Source: JAADHY01 sp964428935 (lineage in GTDB: Bacteria; Planctomycetota; Planctomycetia; Planctomycetales; Planctomycetaceae). From it: a stretch of DNA of 12,764 bases. Shown piece by piece: positions 6,527-12,764 of this stretch. The stretch covers positions 1 to 12,764 of the forward strand of contig CAYSAG010000139.1 of assembly GCA_964428935.1 (NCBI GenBank), in the 5' to 3' direction. Numbering within the stretch: the first letter of the stretch is position 1; each line of letters begins with the position of its first letter. Below the pieces are notes generated by a model. It worked only from the letters and a program-made list of their open reading frames with translations. It did no database searches and had not been told where the DNA came from. The translations under genes were made by a program, and so were the position numbers.

Positions 6527-7840
6527 GTGATTTTCGGCTTTGGGCGCAAGAAGAAGCAGCAAGAGCAGGAAGAAGAACGCGAGGTCGAGCTGGTTCTTTT
6601 CAAAGGGGCTTTGAACGGCAAGGAAGCCAACCTGAAGGCTCACGCAAAATTGGCCCGTGTCGGTCTGCTGCCGGCCAAGCAAATCATCACCGACGCTCTG
6701 TCTCGGCGTGCGGAAATGATTCGCATCGAGCCGCGCGGACCGCAGGCCGCCGTGACCTTGCTGGTCGACGGCGTTCCGTACCCCGGTCAACGCCTCCCAA
6801 AGGCCCAGGCTGTCGCAATCACACAAATGCTGAAACTGCTTTCGGGCCTCGACGTCCAGGTACGCAACCGCCCGCAGTCCGGTGGAGTGCGGGTGGAGTT
6901 GAGCGAGAAGTTGTACGAATTGCGTGTGGACACCCAGCCAGCCGAAGCCGGTGAGCGGCTCATCATTCGCGTCCGAGACTCGCAGGTCGACCGCAAGCCG
7001 CCCGAAGAGCTGGGGATGCGGGACGAGCTGAAGAAGAAAATCCGCGAGCTGACCTCGAAACGCTCCGGACTGTTCCTCATCTGCGGTCCTCCTTTCTCCG
7101 GAACCACGACCACCGCGTACACCGTCTTGCGCAGTCTGGACGCCTATCTTTACGCCATTTACACCTTGTGCGACACGGAAGGACGCGAGCTGCTGAACAT
7201 CGAGGCCGGCGAGTGGAATGAGAACGAAACGTTGGCCGACGCGCTGAAGCGGCTGATTCGTTCTGAATCCGACGTCGCGTTCGTCGGGAAGATCGACCAA
7301 GAGTTGTTTTCGACCCTGCTGGCCTTGCAGTCGTCGATCACCATCATTGGCGAGTTCCCGGCCAAGGACGCGGCGCACGGACTGGTGCAACTGATCGAGT
7401 GGGCTGGTGGGAACGGCGTCGCGGTCAGCGAGGCGGTGAAGGGAATCATGAGCCAAAAACTGATTCGCAAATTGTGTCCTGACTGCCGTGAGGCTTACAA
7501 ACCGAACCCGAAGGTTTTGAGCAAAGTCGGTTTGTCGCCGGATATCAAGGTCCTGTACCGCAAGCCGGCTCCTCCGCCGCCCGAAATCCGACAGTCCGAC
7601 GAGTATTGGCCGTGTGAGACCTGTGGCGACATTGGCTTCGTCGGCCGAATCGCTCTGTACGAGCTGATCGAAATGAACGAACCGATGAAGCAGCTGGTGG
7701 CCACGTCGCCGAAGCCCGACGCCATCAAAGCGCTGGCTCGGAAGGAGCAAATGTGGTCTTTCCAGAAACACGGCTTGATGCTGGTCGAGGAGGGCATCAC
7801 GTCGCTGGAGGAGCTGAAGCGGGTCTTGACGGGCCGCTGA
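6527..7840 (+). CDS. GspE/PilB-family secretion ATPase homologue with degenerate nucleotide-binding motifs
   Basis: A 437-residue homologue of type II secretion/type IV pilus ATPases. It has a short highly charged N-terminus (residues 8-19), a truncated N-terminal domain, the PAS-like N2D region (VTLLVDGVPYPGQRLPK), a RecA-like core and the C-terminal zinc-binding region C317-P-D-C320 / C363-E-T-C366 followed by GRIALYELIEMNEPMKQLV. The core is unusual. The Walker A position reads GPPFSGTTTT (187-196), with T193 where the invariant lysine belongs. The Walker B region reads DVAFVGKIDQ (249-258) instead of a GEIRD-type motif, and the His-box region (SSITIIGEFPAKDA) lacks the usual TLHTNDA sequence. 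It is therefore probably not an active ATPase, and may be a structural or regulatory subunit of a secretion or pilus machine. GTG 6527 is supported by GGGAGGA (6513-6519). It lies 94 bases after dapA and converges with lptB. Confidence 0.85.
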   Translation: MIFGFGRKKKQQEQEEEREVELVLFKGALNGKEANLKAHAKLARVGLLPAKQIITDALSRRAEMIRIEPRGPQAAVTLLVDGVPYPGQRLPKAQAVAITQMLKLLSGLDVQVRNRPQSGGVRVELSEKLYELRVDTQPAEAGERLIIRVRDSQVDRKPPEELGMRDELKKKIRELTSKRSGLFLICGPPFSGTTTTAYTVLRSLDAYLYAIYTLCDTEGRELLNIEAGEWNENETLADALKRLIRSESDVAFVGKIDQELFSTLLALQSSITIIGEFPAKDAAHGLVQLIEWAGGNGVAVSEAVKGIMSQKLIRKLCPDCREAYKPNPKVLSKVGLSPDIKVLYRKPAPPPPEIRQSDEYWPCETCGDIGFVGRIALYELIEMNEPMKQLVATSPKPDAIKALARKEQMWSFQKHGLMLVEEGITSLEELKRVLTGR

Positions 7841-7850
7841 AAGCGTTTGC

Positions 7851-7888
7851 CTTTGACGCAGGCGACGAGGTCCAGCGGTTCGTCAAAG
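7851..7888. terminator. Inverted repeat between convergent genes (possible bidirectional terminator)
   Basis: CTTTGACG (7851-7858) and CGTCAAAG (7881-7888) are perfect complements, separated by 22 bases, in the 76-base gap between the gspE-like stop (7840) and the lptB stop (7917). Three more pairs (TGC 7848-7850 with GCA 7891-7893) can form across a two-base bulge. There is no clear T tract on either side, so termination is only inferred from position. Confidence 0.4.
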
Positions 7889-7916
7889 AAGCAGGTCGAC
7901 TGCCCGAACGGTCTGG

Positions 7917-8423
7917 TCACGCGGCGTCCGAAAGGCCGTCGGCGGCCTGATTGACCGACTCGCTTTCGCGGTCGCCCGTGAAAGCCTCTTTCCCTGTCAG
8001 AATGGACTGGGCGTCGAAACGCTTGCCGAAGTACTGACGCTGAGCTTCCGGGTGGCTGAGCACGGTCTGAGCGTCACCGCTGACCAACACCTTGCCGGCG
8101 CAGATGATGTAGCTCCGGTCGGTGATCGTGAGCGTTTCCCGTTCGCGGTGGTCGGTCAGCAGAATGGCAATGCCTCGGTCACGCAATTCGACGATGATGT
8201 CCTGAATGCTGTGAATGGTCACCGGGTCGATTCCGGTGAAGGGTTCGTCGAGCAGAATGAGTTTGGGGTCGGTGGCCAGGCACCGAGCGACTTCCAGTCG
8301 GCGCCGCTCGCCACCGGACAGCGTCCCGGCCAGCTGTCGCCGCTTGTCGAGCAGGCCGAACTGGTCCAGCAACGAGTCGGTCAACCGCCGCCGCTCCTTC
8401 CGGCTCAACGGCTGAAATTCCAA
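7917..8423 (-). CDS. lptB: LptB C-terminal fragment
   Basis: The in-frame remainder after the amber codon carries the ABC signature LSGGERRRLEVAR, Walker B LILLDEP and the H-loop. The first possible start is TTG 8423, and no Shine-Dalgarno precedes it. Independent translation is unlikely, and the fragment lacks Walker A. It is listed because automatic annotation would probably show it as a separate gene. Confidence 0.5.
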   Translation of the reverse strand: MEFQPLSRKERRRLTDSLLDQFGLLDKRRQLAGTLSGGERRRLEVARCLATDPKLILLDEPFTGIDPVTIHSIQDIIVELRDRGIAILLTDHRERETLTITDRSYIICAGKVLVSGDAQTVLSHPEAQRQYFGKRFDAQSILTGKEAFTGDRESESVNQAADGLSDAA

Positions 8424-8441
8424 AATCGCCCAAATATTCTG

Positions 8442-8729
8442 CTAGACCGTCAGTTTCTTGAAGACGCTGTCGTCCTGCGGCAGGTACCCCATCCCTTGTT
8501 GGGCCCGCTTGTACATGGGCCAGTCGGTGACGTCGACTCCGTTCAGGTAGACCCGTCCCTCGGTGGCGGGAATCAGGCCGCAGGTCATGCGAAACGTCGT
8601 GGTCTTACCGGCGCCGTTCGGTCCGAGCAGCCCGACGATTTCTCCTCGCTCGACGTAGAAGCTGACACCGTCGACCGCTCGTTTGCCCGGGTAGTCTTTG
8701 ACCAGTCCCACACACTTCAGGATTGGCAT
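8442..8729 (-). CDS. lptB: LptB N-terminal fragment (as terminated by the amber codon)
   Basis: If TAG 8444-8442 is read as a stop, translation from ATG 8729 yields a 95-residue product ending ...FKKLTV. It has Walker A and the Q-loop but no signature motif, Walker B or H-loop, so it could not hydrolyse ATP by itself. Confidence 0.6.
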   Translation of the reverse strand: MPILKCVGLVKDYPGKRAVDGVSFYVERGEIVGLLGPNGAGKTTTFRMTCGLIPATEGRVYLNGVDVTDWPMYKRAQQGMGYLPQDDSVFKKLTV

Positions 8730-8736
8730 TCGGAAG

Positions 8737-8742
8737 TCCTCC
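8737..8742 (-). promoter_or_regulatory. Shine-Dalgarno of lptB
   Basis: GGAGGA on the minus strand lies seven bases before ATG 8729. Its preservation, with an otherwise intact reading frame, shows the gene has not decayed beyond the single amber codon. Confidence 0.6.
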
Positions 8743-8801
8743 GTGACCTGTCGCAGCGCGTCGGTTTGTCGACCAGTAGGTCAGCTGAACCGACGTTCGC
8801 C

Positions 8802-10703
8802 CTACCGGATTCGGTGCATTCGCCACACCTGCGGGTAGAAAGGAATGCGGAAGCTGGGGTAGTTCGTCTTTTCTTTTCCACGAGGTCCCAGCGCGTAATG
8901 GTAGGCGACGGGAATGCCCCTGCCACCTCGAAGGAACGGCTTTCCGTGCGGCCAGTAGACGAAAAACGCTTTTCCAACCAGCGCCTTGGCCGGAACGGCG
9001 TAGCGGTGCGGCGCTTGGCGCGAGTTGGTCCACAGACGGCTGTCCTTGCTGCGAGGGCTGTTGTCGCCCAGCATCAGGTACTCGTCGTCGCCCAGTTGGA
9101 ACTCGGCGACGTTCATGCCGGAGCGGTACACCTCCCACCACGCCTGCGGGTCGTGCAACAGCGACCGCAGTTCCGACTCGTTGTCGCACTCGTACCGAGC
9201 CGTGAAGAATCCGTGGAGGTCTTCGCCGATCAGTTGTTCGCTGCGGTAGTAAATGTCGCGGAAAATCCGCAGCCGGCTCACCGTAGCCTCCACGTTCCGC
9301 GCGGCAATGCCGACCGGGATCAGGTCTTCGTCCTGCGGCCCGGGCAACTCCGTCTCCGGCACCGTGTACTCCGTCGACGCGTCGAACGACACCAACCGGC
9401 CGTCCACCCAAAGGCACAGCCGGTCGTCGACGTTGGCGAACTTCAAGTCGTAGCGTCCCGGCCCCTTGACTTTCGTCTGACCGGTGGCCAGCGTTTGCTC
9501 GTCTTCCAGGTCGGGGTTCATGCACGTTCGAGTCGTCAGCCGAGCCTTTCCCGTCGACGGGTCGATGTGACAACGGAACTGACGGCACCCTTCGTTCAGC
9601 TCGAGGAGCAAGTCCGGTTGCTCCGACACTCGGTCGATTCGTACGCGACAGGCCAACGTCAGGTCGCGGACCCAGTAGCAGTCTCGGTTCAGTTGGCCGC
9701 CGCGGCCGCCCGTGTAGGCGTTGTACGCACAGAAGTCGGTAATCAGCTGCGGACGGGGGCGAAACAGCCGACGCAGGTTCGCCGCCGAGCCGCTTTCAGC
9801 GGCCTGCCAAACACGCGGACTCGGGACAATGTGCCGGTACCGCAACCAGTGCCGTCGCCCGTCGGACGCAGCCGGTGAGACGAGCTGAAACGAATGGTCG
9901 GGGCCTTCCTTCCAACCGTTAGCCGTGGGTTTCCAGCCAGCCACCGTGTCGGCGTCTGGACGGAGAGGTCGGTCCCCTGCAACGCGTTCACACGCAATCC
10001 ACCGCCGAGGCCACCCTTTCTGAAAAAGTTCCGTTTCGGGGTAGTCGTTGTCGTAGACCAGCAACTGCAAGGCGTCTTGCTTGTTCGGATCGGCCTTCCG
10101 AAGGATTCGCAGTTGGCCGTCCGGTAGTCGTTTGTAGACGTCGCCGCGCTTGATGACAATCCGCTCGTTCGGCAGTCCGACGATTCGTTTGATGTAGTTG
10201 GTCTTCGGTTGTTCGGGGTACTTGAAGACGGCCACGTCCCACCGCTTCGGACGGGTGAACTCGTAGGTGAACTTGGTCACCAGAATGCGGTCCCCCTTGA
10301 AGACGGGCAAGCTGCGCACCGGGTTTTCGTAGCGGCAGTTCGGGCACACGGCTGTGTCGATTCGGCTGACGAGAAACTCCATTTCGTTCACCTCGTCGCT
10401 CGCCCCGACCGTGAACGGGAACCCGCACCGCTCGCAAACCACGTCCTTGTGTCGCCCGTAGAGCGTGGGGGCCATGGACCCCGTCGGAATCACGAACGCT
10501 TCCGCCTCGAAAGCCCGAAACAGGAAGGCCAACACGAAAGCAATGGCGATCGACTCGATCGTTTCACGCATGCTGTCCTTCGTCGACGGCCGCTCCGCCG
10601 CTCGCTCTGGCGCGGGTGAAACTGCAGAAGCGGAACGGCCCCCACTCGACGAGCCGCCACGTGCGCCAGGCTTGCTGGTTTGTCGGTGTTTTCTTGCAGA
10701 CAC
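8802..10703 (-). CDS. lepB: Type I signal peptidase, long form with zinc-ribbon-like and jelly-roll-like inserts (paralogue 1)
   Basis: A membrane-anchored leader peptidase that removes signal peptides from exported proteins, about 633 residues against roughly 200-320 for ordinary enzymes. A membrane helix (about 48-67) precedes the catalytic serine S76 (PTGSMAPTL). The general-base lysine is K172 (YIKRIVGLPNE), and the last family box GDNSPRSKDSR starts at 546. Two inserts interrupt the fold: C90/C93 and C120/C123 (CERC, CPNC) like a zinc ribbon, and about 300 residues before the last box. The latter includes VRDLTLACRV (345-354), LWVDGR (431-436) and RDIYY (482-486), resembling a concanavalin/LamG jelly roll. 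I chose GTG 10703 for the GAGGAA at 10716-10711; ATG 10571 (MRETIES) is the main alternative and the frame is open further upstream. It ends TAG, with TGA six codons later. It is the second gene of the lepB-lepB-lptB run. Confidence 0.9.
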   Translation of the reverse strand: MSARKHRQTSKPGARGGSSSGGRSASAVSPAPERAAERPSTKDSMRETIESIAIAFVLAFLFRAFEAEAFVIPTGSMAPTLYGRHKDVVCERCGFPFTVGASDEVNEMEFLVSRIDTAVCPNCRYENPVRSLPVFKGDRILVTKFTYEFTRPKRWDVAVFKYPEQPKTNYIKRIVGLPNERIVIKRGDVYKRLPDGQLRILRKADPNKQDALQLLVYDNDYPETELFQKGWPRRWIACERVAGDRPLRPDADTVAGWKPTANGWKEGPDHSFQLVSPAASDGRRHWLRYRHIVPSPRVWQAAESGSAANLRRLFRPRPQLITDFCAYNAYTGGRGGQLNRDCYWVRDLTLACRVRIDRVSEQPDLLLELNEGCRQFRCHIDPSTGKARLTTRTCMNPDLEDEQTLATGQTKVKGPGRYDLKFANVDDRLCLWVDGRLVSFDASTEYTVPETELPGPQDEDLIPVGIAARNVEATVSRLRIFRDIYYRSEQLIGEDLHGFFTARYECDNESELRSLLHDPQAWWEVYRSGMNVAEFQLGDDEYLMLGDNSPRSKDSRLWTNSRQAPHRYAVPAKALVGKAFFVYWPHGKPFLRGGRGIPVAYHYALGPRGKEKTNYPSFRIPFYPQVWRMHRIR

Positions 10704-10710
10704 CAGTCGA

Positions 10711-10716
10711 TTCCTC
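10711..10716 (-). promoter_or_regulatory. Shine-Dalgarno deciding the start of lepB paralogue 1
   Basis: GAGGAA on the minus strand lies seven bases before GTG 10703. ATG 10571, 44 codons downstream, has only AAGGA at four bases. Starting at 10703 gives a hydrophilic N-terminal extension before the membrane helix, as in the other lepB paralogue. Confidence 0.45.
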
Positions 10717-10866
10717 AAATGCTGCCAAACGCGGTCCTTGTTCGTTGAGTTGGGTTCGAGTCTTCGGGAGGACGGTGGGTCGACCACGGCAAGCTCCGCC
10801 GCGTCGGTGCGGCCGACGGCGCGAGACGGGTCGTTCGTCTCGACCGCCCGAACCGCCGTCGCAAAA

Positions 10867-12519
10867 TCAACGAATATAGCGGATTCGCGAAAAATCGGGA
10901 ATGCGGATGTAGCTTTCCCAATGACCAATGCGGATTCGTGCCGGGCGTGAAGGCAAGTGCAGAACCAGCGGTTTGCCCAAGAACATGTTTCGTCGCACGA
11001 CCGGGTTGTTCCAGCTTCGACTGTCCAGCGACACAGGGCTGTTGTCACCCAGGAAGAAGTACTCGTCGGGGCCGAGCGTGTAGGCGCGAGTGGTGGCTCG
11101 TTGTGTGTGGGCGGCCGTGTAGTAAATGTCGCGGTACAGCCGGAGCCGCTCCAGCTCGACGCTCAACCCGCGAACGGCAATGTACACCGGTCGCGACAGA
11201 GCGAACCGTGGGTCGCGGAAGGCCACCCGGCCGCCGTCGGCCGCGGGCTGCCGGTTCTCTGGAACCGGCACGCGAAACAGTACCTGTCCGTCGACGGCCG
11301 CCAGCACCTGCCGGTCGAACGTGGACATCTCGAAAAGGAACGGCTCTTCTCGGACGAGCAGTTTGTGTTCCGCAACCGCCTTGTTTTCACCGTCCCAAAA
11401 CAGCCGCACTTGGCCCGCCCGCCAGTCCAGGACACAGTCGTAGACGTGACGGCCGTCCAACATTCGAAACACCAGCCGTCCGTTGCCGCCCAGCACCCGC
11501 ACGCGACACTCGACCATCAGGTCGCGCACCGAGTTCGGCGCCTGTTGGACCGACGGGTCGTCGTACGCGTACAGGTCGCTGACTGGGGCGACGTGCGACT
11601 TCTCCGCCAGTTGGCGGACCGCGCGTCGCCACGCCTGCGAACGGGACAACGCAGCCAGACGACGTTCCGCCTGCGTCGAAAGAACGCCCCGGCAGCGAAT
11701 CAGCCCGGCCTGCGGAGCCAAGTCCACCCGGTCCAGTTCCGGCCAGTCGGGGCAGCGTCTAGGGGCGTCGCTCGGCCACGGCCGCACCACCACGGCCGTC
11801 CAATGGTTGCCTCCGGAACGAATCCAGTTTCGGTAGCTCAGCCAGTGGTAGGGCGGCGGCTGCTGACCGTGGGCTGGCCGTACTCGCGAGACGAACCGTG
11901 ACCTCAACCGCGTCCAGCCGTCGTCGGGCACCCAGCGCGGTTGCCAGTCAGGCGCCGGGCGGGGAGTGTGGTCGACGTCGTAGACCAGAATGCGGGTCGC
12001 CCGCTGCTGGAGCAGGTCCTTGCGAGCAATCCGACCGTCGATGTAAACGTCCCCGTCGCGAATCTGCACCCGTTCGCCCGGAAAACCCACCAGCCGCTTG
12101 ACGTACGCCTGCGTGGGTTTCTCGGGGTTCCGAAAAACGACCACGTCCCAGCGTCGCGGTTCGCCGAACGTGTAGGCGTGCTTATGAACCAGAAGCTGGT
12201 CGCCGGCGTTGAGCGGAACGTTCGAAATGTCGATTCCCGACTGACCGCAATTCGGACAGACGGCCCACCGAGGCGGCTTGGTTCGCCCGTCGATTCGGAC
12301 GCCCACAGCGAACGTCGTGCCGCAGCTGGGGCACACCACCCGCTTGTGGTAACCGAGCAAGTGGGGAGCCATTGACCCGGTCGAAATGATGTAGCCTTCC
12401 ACGGCGAAGGCCCGCACGAGAATGACCCACAGAGCCAACGTCACGAGGAAGTCGACCAAGTGGCGCACGCCGAGCGACGAGTCGGCCGAGTCGGCCGGCT
12501 CGGGCGTCGTTGTCTTCAC
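10867..12519 (-). CDS. lepB: Type I signal peptidase, long form with zinc-ribbon-like and jelly-roll-like inserts (paralogue 2)
   Basis: About 550 residues, with the same architecture as its downstream neighbour. A membrane helix (about 20-37) precedes the catalytic S49 (STGSMAPHL). C63/C66 and C88/C91 (CPSC, CPNC) form a zinc-ribbon-like insert. The catalytic lysine is K141 (YVKRLVGFPGE). A long insert carries VRDLMVECRVRV and RDIYY (463-467), and the final box GDNSPVSLDSR starts at 491. The inserts of the two paralogues share short motifs (WLRYR/WLSYR, VRDL, RDIYY) but are otherwise strongly diverged, so this is an old tandem duplication. I chose GTG 12519 because GGAGG (12532-12528) lies eight bases before it; GTG 12594 in the same frame would add 25 residues but has a poor ribosome site. 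Both paralogues end in a similar IR-stop tail. Probably the first gene of the lepB-lepB-lptB transcript. Confidence 0.9.
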   Translation of the reverse strand: MKTTTPEPADSADSSLGVRHLVDFLVTLALWVILVRAFAVEGYIISTGSMAPHLLGYHKRVVCPSCGTTFAVGVRIDGRTKPPRWAVCPNCGQSGIDISNVPLNAGDQLLVHKHAYTFGEPRRWDVVVFRNPEKPTQAYVKRLVGFPGERVQIRDGDVYIDGRIARKDLLQQRATRILVYDVDHTPRPAPDWQPRWVPDDGWTRLRSRFVSRVRPAHGQQPPPYHWLSYRNWIRSGGNHWTAVVVRPWPSDAPRRCPDWPELDRVDLAPQAGLIRCRGVLSTQAERRLAALSRSQAWRRAVRQLAEKSHVAPVSDLYAYDDPSVQQAPNSVRDLMVECRVRVLGGNGRLVFRMLDGRHVYDCVLDWRAGQVRLFWDGENKAVAEHKLLVREEPFLFEMSTFDRQVLAAVDGQVLFRVPVPENRQPAADGGRVAFRDPRFALSRPVYIAVRGLSVELERLRLYRDIYYTAAHTQRATTRAYTLGPDEYFFLGDNSPVSLDSRSWNNPVVRRNMFLGKPLVLHLPSRPARIRIGHWESYIRIPDFSRIRYIR

Positions 12520-12527
12520 AGCGTGGG

Positions 12528-12532
12528 CCTCC
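12528..12532 (-). promoter_or_regulatory. Shine-Dalgarno deciding the start of lepB paralogue 2
   Basis: GGAGG on the minus strand lies eight bases before GTG 12519, the best-supported start of the gene. The upstream GTG 12594 has only AAGAAG directly adjacent to it. Confidence 0.45.
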
Positions 12533-12692
12533 GAGGCAGCACCGACCGGGCTGGCTGCGCCGGAGACTTTTGCTTTGGTGCCAACGTCAGTCACCTTCTT
12601 GTCGAGCTCTCTCTGTTCGCTCTTGGCGTGTCGCGCGGTCCGGAAGCCTGCGTGGCCGGGCGGAGAGACACGCCGACCGATTCACTCCAGGC

Positions 12693-12698
12693 ATTGTA
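12693..12698 (-). promoter_or_regulatory. Candidate -10 box for the lepB-lepB-lptB transcript
   Basis: TACAAT on the minus strand matches five of six consensus bases. A weak -35-like CGCACA lies 16 bases upstream (12715-12720). It would give a leader of about 165 bases to GTG 12519, or about 90 to GTG 12594. Confidence 0.35.
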
Positions 12699-12764
12699 GC
12701 GGGTCGGCTCAGTATGTGCGGCGTGGGCGGAAGGTCGGAGGCCAAAGTCGGTGGACGCAGCCGT

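Larger units (their letters stand above)
7917..8729 (-). pseudogene. lptB: LptB-type LPS-export ABC ATPase, interrupted by an in-frame amber codon
   Basis: Read through the TAG at 8444-8442, this is a 270-codon frame encoding the cytoplasmic ATPase that powers LptFG-driven lipopolysaccharide transport. Walker A GPNGAGKTT is at 36-44, the Q-loop Q85 in YLPQDDSVF, the stop at codon 96, then the signature LSGGE (137-141), Walker B LILLDEP with E162, and H-loop H194 (TDHRERETL). The segment around the stop reads FKKLTV-stop-QNIWAILEF, where LptB homologues are expected to have a Glu (LTVEQNI type). A single GAG-to-TAG change therefore explains it. There is no frameshift and no other damage. The start ATG 8729 has a strong GGAGGA (8742-8737). 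A C-terminal extension beyond the H-loop region ends NQAADGLSDAA. It lies 72 bases downstream of the second signal peptidase gene, probably in the same transcript. It could be a true pseudogene with a paralogue elsewhere, a sequencing error, or a suppressed stop. Confidence 0.85.

Noticed and set aside
8052..9878. A 608-codon plus-strand open frame antisense to lptB and lepB
   Set aside because: The minus strand encodes recognisable, motif-rich proteins across the whole span. The plus-strand translation has no family signature and follows from the strong third-position G+C bias.
10704..11048. A longer N-terminus for lepB paralogue 1 reaching to 11048
   Set aside because: It would overlap paralogue 2 by about 180 bases, and the added sequence has no relation to signal peptidases.

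Overview
The window (about 62% G+C by eye) looks like a chromosomal segment from a Gram-negative bacterium, most likely a planctomycete. The strongest hint is a tandem pair of very long type I signal peptidases (about 550 and 630 residues), each with a zinc-ribbon-like insert and a large second insert, beside an LptB-type ABC ATPase. This assignment is inference; no rRNA or other taxonomic marker is present.

Left part, plus strand (about 1-3972): a nitric-oxide response cluster. It holds an Rrf2-family regulator with three cysteines spaced like those of Fe-S/NO sensors of the NsrR/IscR type, a hemerythrin-domain di-iron protein, and a full-length quinol-dependent nitric oxide reductase (qNOR/NorZ). 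The same 17-base sequence, containing a perfect 14-bp palindrome, overlaps the predicted -10 box of both the regulator gene and the hemerythrin gene. This is the layout expected for an autoregulating repressor that also controls the detoxification genes. A strong intrinsic terminator closes the cluster about 130 bases after norZ.

Middle, plus strand (about 3973-7840): after a roughly 685-base stretch with no convincing gene come a beta-hydroxyacid (3-hydroxyisobutyrate-type) dehydrogenase, dihydrodipicolinate synthase DapA with all the expected catalytic residues, and a GspE/PilB-type secretion ATPase homologue. The last of these has lost the Walker A lysine and other nucleotide-handling residues but keeps its C-terminal tetracysteine motif.

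Right part, minus strand (12519 down to 7917): an envelope-biogenesis run of two lepB paralogues and then lptB. The lptB reading frame is interrupted by one in-frame amber codon (TAG, 8444-8442), exactly where homologues are expected to have a Glu codon. Everything before and after the amber is intact, including the Shine-Dalgarno, Walker A, Q-loop, signature, Walker B and H-loop. It is therefore a recent nonsense mutation, a sequencing error, or a suppressed stop.

The gspE-like and lptB genes converge across a 76-base gap containing an inverted repeat.
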